A stretch of DNA of 7,539 nt from Thermoplasmata archaeon. Lineage in GTDB: Archaea; Thermoplasmatota; Thermoplasmata; Lutacidiplasmatales; UBA184. The notes under the pieces were generated by a model. That model saw nothing but the letters and a program-made list of their open reading frames with translations, searched no databases and was not told the origin of the DNA. The DNA lies in the NCBI GenBank assembly GCA_030037035.1, contig JASHSA010000026.1, positions 1 through 7,539 of the forward strand. The letters are read 5' to 3'. A program made the position numbers and the translations under genes. Shown here piece by piece: positions 1-4,237 of the stretch; position 1 is the stretch's first letter, and each line of letters starts with the position of its first letter.

Positions 1-690
1 CCGGTCGAGATGGAAGATTCCCCCCTGGGCGCCCGCCTGGCGTACCCGGTCGACCTCGTCCACCGAAAAGGAGCCGTCGACCCACGTAGGCCCGCCGGCG
101 GCCACGGCCCGGACGAGCTCCCAGCTCGGGTCGACCTCGCGGGGCGAGAGCACGATGTGGTCGACCCCGACGCCGCGCACCTCGTTCACGAGGTCCAGGG
201 GGTCGTCGAAGTTCCAGTCGGCGTTGGCGACGAGCCCGGAGGCGTCGAGTTCGACCTCGAAGACGAGCTCCGTGGAGAGTCGCCAGGCACGCGCGAGCTC
301 CTTCGGTCCCTCGAGCGCGGTGCTCGTGAGGACCGCCCGTTGAGCCCCGGTCACGAGGACGTCGATCGCCTGCTCGGAGGTCCGCACCCCGCCGTCGACC
401 CAGAGCGTGGCGTCGCGCGACAGCTCCTGGAGGAAATCCAGCTGCGGCTCGCCGCTGTCTACACCGTCCAGGTCGACGAGATAGATCAGGGCATAGTCCG
501 CCGCCAGCCGGTCGACGACGTCGAACGGGTCCCATCGGCCGCCTCCAGGGGCGCGGGCTGGCACCGGCCCCTCGCGGGAGGGCAGATAGACCTCGCCGTG
601 CCGGAGGAGCAGGCACGGAACGAGCGTCGTCGAGGGGCTCGGGGCGGTGCCCTTCAGCGGTCGCCCGGCAGGACCGGAAGGGGCTCCCAC
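1..690 (-). CDS. HisA-related TIM-barrel protein (COG1411-like), C-terminus cut by window edge
   Basis: The minus-strand frame is open from the window edge to a TAG at 700-702 and gives 230 residues if the GTG at 688-690 is the start. HisA hallmarks are visible: YLVDLDGV (about 70-77, like HLVDL in HisA), LWVDGGVRTSEQA (about 96-108, the phosphate-binding GGGVRS region), VLTSTAL (about 120-126, like VVGSTAV), and a later LVFEVELD strand. The N-terminal strand reads TLVPCLLLRHG (about 22-32), with Leu where HisA has its catalytic Asp in the PALDL motif. The length almost equals a full HisA barrel (about 240 residues), so only the tip is missing. This fits the archaeal 'related to proFAR isomerase' family and not histidine-pathway HisA; the substrate is unknown. 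The GTG start is the only reasonable one and lies about 27 bp from an AT-rich box, which suggests a leaderless mRNA. The first 20 or so residues are low-complexity Gly/Pro/Ser, so the start remains somewhat uncertain. It is divergent from rnpB. Confidence 0.85.
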   Translation of the reverse strand, partial: MGAPSGPAGRPLKGTAPSPSTTLVPCLLLRHGEVYLPSREGPVPARAPGGGRWDPFDVVDRLAADYALIYLVDLDGVDSGEPQLDFLQELSRDATLWVDGGVRTSEQAIDVLVTGAQRAVLTSTALEGPKELARAWRLSTELVFEVELDASGLVANADWNFDDPLDLVNEVRGVGVDHIVLSPREVDPSWELVRAVAAGGPTWVDGSFSVDEVDRVRQAGAQGGIFHLDR

Positions 691-710
691 GAGCGCGTGC
701 TAGAGGGCAC

Positions 711-720
711 GAGGATTTCG
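711..720 (-). promoter_or_regulatory. putative TATA/BRE box of the HisA-like gene
   Basis: On the minus strand this reads CGAAATCCTC, an A-rich island in GC-rich DNA with a CGAAA element like an archaeal BRE. The AT core is centred about 27 bp upstream of the GTG at 690. An archaeal TATA box at that distance would start transcription at the start codon itself. This is inferred from composition and spacing only. Confidence 0.4.
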
Positions 721-727
721 GTCTTTG

Positions 728-739
728 CCCCGGCCGGGG
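728..739. repeat. 12-bp perfect palindrome in the divergent promoter region
   Basis: CCCCGGCCGGGG is self-complementary over all 12 bases and lies between the putative promoters of the HisA-like gene and rnpB. It could be an operator or a chance product of high GC content. Nothing else in the sequence tells these apart. Confidence 0.3.
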
Positions 740-773
740 AAGGCCGCCGGCACCGCGCCGGGGGCGCCGGAGA

Positions 774-780
774 GCTTTTC
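774..780 (+). promoter_or_regulatory. putative TATA box of rnpB
   Basis: GCTTTTC, preceded by purine-rich GGAGA (a possible BRE), is the only AT-rich run just before the RNA gene. Its centre is about 26 bp before position 802-804, where the proposed P1 helix begins. The spacing is thus consistent with archaeal TBP-dependent initiation at the RNA 5' end. Confidence 0.4.
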
Positions 781-801
781 GGCTCGCGCGGCGCTCAACG
801 C

Positions 802-1120
802 CCCGCCAGGAGGTGGTGGGCAGCTGACGGTGGCCTGGATCGGCAACGACCGGCCGCTGAGGAAAGTCCCCTCTCCGGGAGACGCGGGGTCGGGTGGGAG
901 CCCGACGGGCGAGAGTCCGAGCTCCGGAGCAGCAACGACACAGTCCGGCGGCACGAGGATGGGGTCGCCCCGGAGGATCCGCCGGGATATGGTGAAACGG
1001 CCGCCTCCCCAGGAGCAAGCTCCGATCGGCGGGGTGAGGTGTCTCCCTGACCGCCAAGGCGAGCGCGCAGTCGAATGCTGCCACGAACCGAAAGGGGCTT
1101 ACGGCCACGACCTGGCCGGG
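802..1120 (+). ncRNA. rnpB: RNase P RNA (archaeal type), ends approximate
   Basis: This is the catalytic RNA that trims pre-tRNA 5' leaders. The universally conserved core is present: CR-I GAGGAAAGTCC at 859-869, GGTGAAACGG at 991-1000, GAGCAAG at 1013-1019, AATGCTGCC at 1074-1082, and CR-V GAAAGGGGCTTA at 1090-1101. P4 forms from AAGUCCCC (864-871) and GGGGCUU (1094-1100) with the diagnostic bulged U. P2 pairs GTGGCC (830-835) with GGCCAC (1103-1108). P3 is CTGGATCG/CGACCGG closed by GCAA, with one bulged A. A helix pairs CCGGCGG (945-951) with CCGCCGG (979-985), and a GGCGG/CCGCC helix (1028-1032/1051-1055) encloses a GGUG-containing loop, as expected for P15. P1 is less certain: GCCAGG (805-810) with CCTGGC (1111-1116). 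About 320 nt is normal for archaea. No protein function should be assigned to reading frames crossing it. Confidence 0.93.
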
Positions 1121-1140
1121 TCGGGGGCAACCCCGACCCG
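1117..1140 (+). terminator. perfect 10-bp GCAA hairpin at the 3' end of rnpB
   Basis: CGGGTCGGGG (1117-1126) pairs perfectly with CCCCGACCCG (1131-1140) around a GCAA tetraloop, directly after the proposed P1 3' strand. No U-tract follows (GTTAAC, then C-rich sequence), so it is not a classical intrinsic terminator. It may be a 3'-end stabilising or processing hairpin, or it may delimit transcription before the convergent transporter gene. The structure is clear; the role is inferred. Confidence 0.45.
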
Positions 1141-1187
1141 TTAACGCCCGTCGTCCCCTCCCCGCGCCTGCGGCCGCCCCGAAAGTT

Positions 1188-2111
1188 CTACGTTTCCTTC
1201 GAGGAGCGGGACGGTCGTCGCACCACGGTGAACCGGCTCGACCCGACGAGGAAGATCCCCGACAGGACGAGGACGACGCCGAGCAACTGGACGAGGCTGA
1301 GCCGCTCTCCGAACAGCGCGGCGGACAACGCGAGCGTTGTCAACGGGACCAGGAACGAGTACGCGCTGAGCGCCGGGGCGTGGACCGTCCGGAGAAGGTG
1401 GAACCAGACTCCGTAGGCGAACGCGGTACCGAACAGGCCGAGCCACACGACCGAGATCCACAGGCCGGGAGCCGCGAAGGAGCCCCGGACGTCCCCGAGG
1501 GCGATCGCAGCGACCGCGAGCGCCGCCGCGCCGCCAAGCAGCTGGACGCCGTTCGCGCGGGGCAGGACGGCGGGTTCGAAGCGGCGCTGGAAGAGGACCG
1601 TCGCCACGGCCCAGCTCACCGCCGCCGCGAGCAGTTCGACGAACGGGACCAGGCGGTCCCCCCCGATGCCCGCGGACCATGGTTCCGACACCAGGACGAC
1701 CCCCGCGAATCCGACTGCGATCGCGAGCCAGTGACGGCGGCCGAGCCCGAGACCGAGGAGGCTCGGGGAGACCAGCGCCACCCAGAGGGGGAACGTGTAG
1801 ACGATCACCGCGGTCTCGCCGGGGGCGACGGCCGGCGCCGCGACGAACCACAGCCCGAGGAAGACCGCCGTGTTGGGAATGCCGAGCAGCGCGGCGTCCC
1901 TCGCGTCCCGGGCGGAGAGCGGCGCGGTCCCCGGCCGCAGGGCGAGGAACGCCCCGATCCCGGCGGCTCCGACCGAGGCCCGCAGGGTCGCCAGCCAGAG
2001 CGGGTCGACGTAGAGCTCGCCGATGCGGACGAAGAGGTAGTTCCCGCCCCAGGCAAGCACCATCAGGCCGAACAGGATGGTCGACAGCGCTCCCCAGGCC
2101 CGTGGCGGCAC
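1188..2111 (-). CDS. EamA/DMT-superfamily membrane transporter
   Basis: This 307-residue protein has about ten hydrophobic helices in two EamA repeats. Helices lie roughly at 8-28, 37-58, 73-95, 98-120 and 127-145, then 153-175, 186-206, 214-240, 246-268 and 272-292. The first repeat starts with a typical GLMVLAWGGNYLFVRIG helix. The second ends with FGERLSLVQLLGVVLVLSG, the usual end signature of EamA proteins, followed by a basic cytoplasmic tail. Family members export or import small metabolites (amino acids, sugars, nucleotide precursors); nothing here indicates the substrate. The start is GTG at 2109-2111; no alternative start exists upstream in frame, and a TATC box lies about 26 bp upstream, suggesting a leaderless mRNA. 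It is divergent from pyrB and convergent with rnpB (about 48 nt from the hairpin to the stop). A longer-looking frame on the same strand is a shadow without membrane character. Confidence 0.92.
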   Translation of the reverse strand: MPPRAWGALSTILFGLMVLAWGGNYLFVRIGELYVDPLWLATLRASVGAAGIGAFLALRPGTAPLSARDARDAALLGIPNTAVFLGLWFVAAPAVAPGETAVIVYTFPLWVALVSPSLLGLGLGRRHWLAIAVGFAGVVLVSEPWSAGIGGDRLVPFVELLAAAVSWAVATVLFQRRFEPAVLPRANGVQLLGGAAALAVAAIALGDVRGSFAAPGLWISVVWLGLFGTAFAYGVWFHLLRTVHAPALSAYSFLVPLTTLALSAALFGERLSLVQLLGVVLVLSGIFLVGSSRFTVVRRPSRSSKET

Positions 2112-2133
2112 GCTCGCCCGGCACGGTGCGCTG

Positions 2134-2147
2134 CGATAGGCGTTTCG
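2134..2147 (-). promoter_or_regulatory. putative BRE/TATA of the EamA transporter gene
   Basis: On the minus strand this reads CGAAACGCCTATCG: a purine-rich CGAAA followed by TATC centred about 26 bp from the GTG start at 2111. It matches the spacing of the other promoters here, though the TATA core is weak. It shares a 112-bp divergent region with the pyrB promoter. Confidence 0.35.
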
Positions 2148-2188
2148 CCGGCCGGGAGCGGCAGCGTCGCCGTCACGCGGCGCGCAGG

Positions 2189-2200
2189 AAGTTCATATGG
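2189..2200 (+). promoter_or_regulatory. TATA box (CATATG type) of the pyrB operon
   Basis: AAGTTCATATGG is the strongest AT-rich element in the EamA-pyrB divergent region. The CATATG core (2194-2199) is centred 27-28 bp before the ATG at 2224, placing the transcription start at that codon. The ATG inside this box (2197) is in frame with pyrB and can mislead start calling. Confidence 0.6.
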
Positions 2201-2223
2201 CAGGGCTCCTTCGCGCGCGACGG

Positions 2224-3162
2224 ATGTCGTTGCACGGCCGGGATGTCGTCTCCATCCGCGACCTCTCCCGAGAGGAGATCGTCGGGGTCCTGGACGCGGC
2301 CCGCCGGATGATCCCGCTCGCCGAGGGATCGCGCCGGTCGCCGGTGCTCGCCGGCAAGATCGTCGCGATGGCGTTCTTCGAGCCGTCGACGCGAACGCGC
2401 CTCTCCTTCGAGTCGGCGGTCCAGCGCCTCGGCGGCGGCTGCCTGACGATCGCGGACGCGGGGGGGACGTCGCTGCGCAAGGGCGAGAGCCTCTACGACA
2501 CGATCCGCATGCTGAGCTCCTACGCCGACGCGATCGTCCTCCGCCACCCGAACGAGGGGGCGGCACGCCTCGCCGCCCGCGCCTCCGACCGCCCGGTCCT
2601 GAACGCCGGCGATGGGGCCGGTCAGCACCCGACCCAGACGTTGCTCGACCTCGCCACGATCCGTGAGCGCTTCGGCACGCTCGCCGGGCTGAAGGTCGTC
2701 CTGCTCGGGGACCTGAAGTACGGCCGCACGGTCCACTCGCTCGCCTACGCCCTCGCGGAGTTCGGCTCGGAGATCATCATCTCGAGCCCGGAGGGCCTTC
2801 GGCTACCCGAGGAGCACCGCGACGACCTGAAGCGCCGCGGCGCGAAGGTCCGGGAGGAGCCGTCGATCGACCGCGCGATCCGCGAGGCCGACGTCCTCTA
2901 CGTGACGCGCATCCAGAAGGAGCGCTTCCCGGACGAGTCGGAGTACCGGGCGGTCGCCGGCTCCTACCGCATCGACGCGCGGCTCCTCAGCGCCGCAAAG
3001 CCGAAGATGATCGTCATGCACCCGCTCCCGCGCGCCGGCGAGATCGCCCCCGAGGTCGACGCGACGCCCCACGCCGCCTACTTCCGGCAGGCGTTCCTCG
3101 CGGTACCGGTGCGGATGGCGCTGCTCGCCGCCGTCCTCGGTCCGGCGCGTCGGGGAGGCTAG
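2224..3162 (+). CDS. pyrB: aspartate carbamoyltransferase catalytic chain
   Basis: The enzyme makes N-carbamoyl-L-aspartate from carbamoyl phosphate and aspartate, the first committed step of pyrimidine synthesis. The 312-residue product has the family landmarks: carbamoyl-phosphate loop STRTR (55-59), SLRKGES with the active-site Lys at 86, HPNEGAARLA, GDGAGQHPTQTLLDL, LLGDLKYGRTVHSLAYAL of the aspartate domain, VLYVTRIQKERF, and MHPLPRAGEIAPEVD near the end. I chose the ATG at 2224 because the protein then begins MSLHGRDVVSIRDL, as homologues do, and because a TATA box sits 27-28 bp upstream. An in-frame ATG at 2197 lies inside that box and would add nine unlikely residues. It is the first gene of an operon with pyrI and is expected to assemble as catalytic trimers bound to PyrI dimers. 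Confidence 0.97.
   Translation: MSLHGRDVVSIRDLSREEIVGVLDAARRMIPLAEGSRRSPVLAGKIVAMAFFEPSTRTRLSFESAVQRLGGGCLTIADAGGTSLRKGESLYDTIRMLSSYADAIVLRHPNEGAARLAARASDRPVLNAGDGAGQHPTQTLLDLATIRERFGTLAGLKVVLLGDLKYGRTVHSLAYALAEFGSEIIISSPEGLRLPEEHRDDLKRRGAKVREEPSIDRAIREADVLYVTRIQKERFPDESEYRAVAGSYRIDARLLSAAKPKMIVMHPLPRAGEIAPEVDATPHAAYFRQAFLAVPVRMALLAAVLGPARRGG
3154..3158 (+). promoter_or_regulatory. Shine-Dalgarno for pyrI
   Basis: GGAGG within the last codons of pyrB lies 7 nt before the pyrI ATG. It is the clearest ribosome binding site in the window. It fits an internal operon cistron needing SD-led initiation, while the first genes of transcripts appear leaderless or nearly so. Confidence 0.65.
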
Positions 3163-3165
3163 CGG

Positions 3166-3624
3166 ATGCGCGAGCTCAAGATCACGCCGATCCGCAACGG
3201 GACGGTCATCGACCATATCGGCAACGGCCTCGCCCTGGACGTCCTGCGGATCCTCGGCGTGCCCCCGCTCGAGCGCGACACCTCCGTCAGCGTCGCGCTC
3301 CACGTCCGCTCCGGGAAGCTCGGCTGGAAGGACATCGTCAAGGTCGAGAACATCGAGCTTTCTCCGCGGACGGTGAACGCGATCGCCTTGATCGCGCCGA
3401 CCGCGACGATCTCGATCATCCGCGAGTTCCGAGTGCGGGAGAAGCGGGCGGTCGACCTCCCGCCGAAGATCGTGGGCGTCCTGCGCTGTCCGAACCTCAA
3501 CTGCATCTCCAACCAGAGCGAGCCGCTCGAGAGCGAGTTCGACGTCGCGGAGCGGCGTCCGACCGTCCTGAAGTGCGTGTTCTGCGAGCGGCGCGTCGAC
3601 GACTTCCTGCACCATCTCGCGTAG
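3166..3624 (+). CDS. pyrI: aspartate carbamoyltransferase regulatory chain
   Basis: This 152-residue protein is the allosteric subunit of aspartate transcarbamoylase. The N-terminal nucleotide-binding domain shows IRNGTVIDHI (9-18), and Lys residues corresponding to the effector-binding lysines of the E. coli chain (K55 and K59 in GWKDIVKVEN, K93). The C-terminal zinc domain has four Cys ligands at 108, 113, 137 and 140 (CPNLNC and CVFC), which hold the interface to PyrB. Length and all key residues are normal, so CTP/ATP control of PyrB is expected from family knowledge. It begins 3 nt after the pyrB stop behind a GGAGG, so the two are translated from one mRNA. The pyrB-pyrI pairing is characteristic of archaea and enterobacteria. 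Confidence 0.97.
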   Translation: MRELKITPIRNGTVIDHIGNGLALDVLRILGVPPLERDTSVSVALHVRSGKLGWKDIVKVENIELSPRTVNAIALIAPTATISIIREFRVREKRAVDLPPKIVGVLRCPNLNCISNQSEPLESEFDVAERRPTVLKCVFCERRVDDFLHHLA

Positions 3625-3634
3625 CCCCGCGGCG

Positions 3635-4237
3635 ATGACGGCGAACCCGCTCGGCGGTGCCGTCGTGGTGCTCGCCGTGGTCGGAGGCCTCGAGCTGGTC
3701 GACCGCACGAGCTTCGCGCTGATCGCCCTGGCGGCGCGGAGCCGGCCGCTCGGCGCCTGGGCCGGCGGGGCGAGCGCGTTCGTCGCCACCACCGTGATCG
3801 CGGTCGCGGTCGGCGCGAGCATCGAGGCGTCGCTCGGGGAGGGACGGGTCCGTTGGGTCCGCCTTGCCGGAGGGGCGTTCCTCCTCGCCTACGCCGCCTT
3901 CACGCTCCTGCGCCGGGTCGACGACGGGACGACGCCGATCGTCGGGCTTCGGGGCGCGTTCGCCGCGGCGTTCGCCACGATCTTCCTCCTGGAGCTCGGC
4001 GACACGACGATGATCTTCGAGATCGTCTTCGTCCCGACGTTCGGCTGGATCGCGGTCCTCCTGGGTGGGGCGGCCGGGCTCGTCGCGGTCGCCGCCTGGG
4101 ACGTCTGGCTCGGGCGTCGTCTGTCCCTCCGCCTCCGGCCGGAGACGATCCGGACGCTCGTCGCCTCGATCCTGTTCGTCGTCGGCGGCCTGACGGTCGC
4201 GTATGCGCTAGTGCCCGCGCTGTTCCCGTCGCTTTAG
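3635..4237 (+). CDS. UPF0016/GDT1 (TMEM165)-like membrane protein, possible Mn2+/Ca2+ transporter
   Basis: This 200-residue, very hydrophobic protein of about six helices consists of two similar halves, each beginning with an acidic motif: ELVDRTS at 20-26 and ELGDTT at 120-125. The UPF0016/GDT1 family is defined by two E-x-G-D-[KR]-[TS] motifs that bind the cation in family members exporting Mn2+ or exchanging Ca2+/Mn2+ for protons. Both Glu and both Asp are kept here. However, Gly is Val in the first motif and Lys/Arg is Thr in the second, so activity or selectivity may differ. The size matches two-repeat family members. The ATG lies 10 nt after the pyrI stop with no obvious Shine-Dalgarno, suggesting coupling to pyrI translation. 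Its last 30 nt overlap the convergent ATPase gene. The family call is fairly firm; the substrate is inferred. Confidence 0.78.
   Translation: MTANPLGGAVVVLAVVGGLELVDRTSFALIALAARSRPLGAWAGGASAFVATTVIAVAVGASIEASLGEGRVRWVRLAGGAFLLAYAAFTLLRRVDDGTTPIVGLRGAFAAAFATIFLLELGDTTMIFEIVFVPTFGWIAVLLGGAAGLVAVAAWDVWLGRRLSLRLRPETIRTLVASILFVVGGLTVAYALVPALFPSL

Noticed and set aside
10..1050. 346-residue plus-strand open frame
   Set aside because: It lies opposite the HisA-like gene and runs into rnpB; its translation is low-complexity Arg/Gly/Asp with no family features, as expected of a GC-rich shadow.
1141..2124. 327-residue minus-strand frame overlapping the transporter
   Set aside because: It shares the strand but not the frame of the EamA protein, and the translation is Arg/Pro/Gly-rich with no hydrophobic helices.
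1380..2666. 428-residue plus-strand open frame
   Set aside because: It crosses the EamA gene antisense, the divergent promoter and pyrB in another frame; its composition is Arg/Pro/Asp-rich without domains.
2803..3822. 339-residue minus-strand open frame
   Set aside because: It is antisense to pyrB, pyrI and the GDT1-like gene, which are unmistakable in their own frames.
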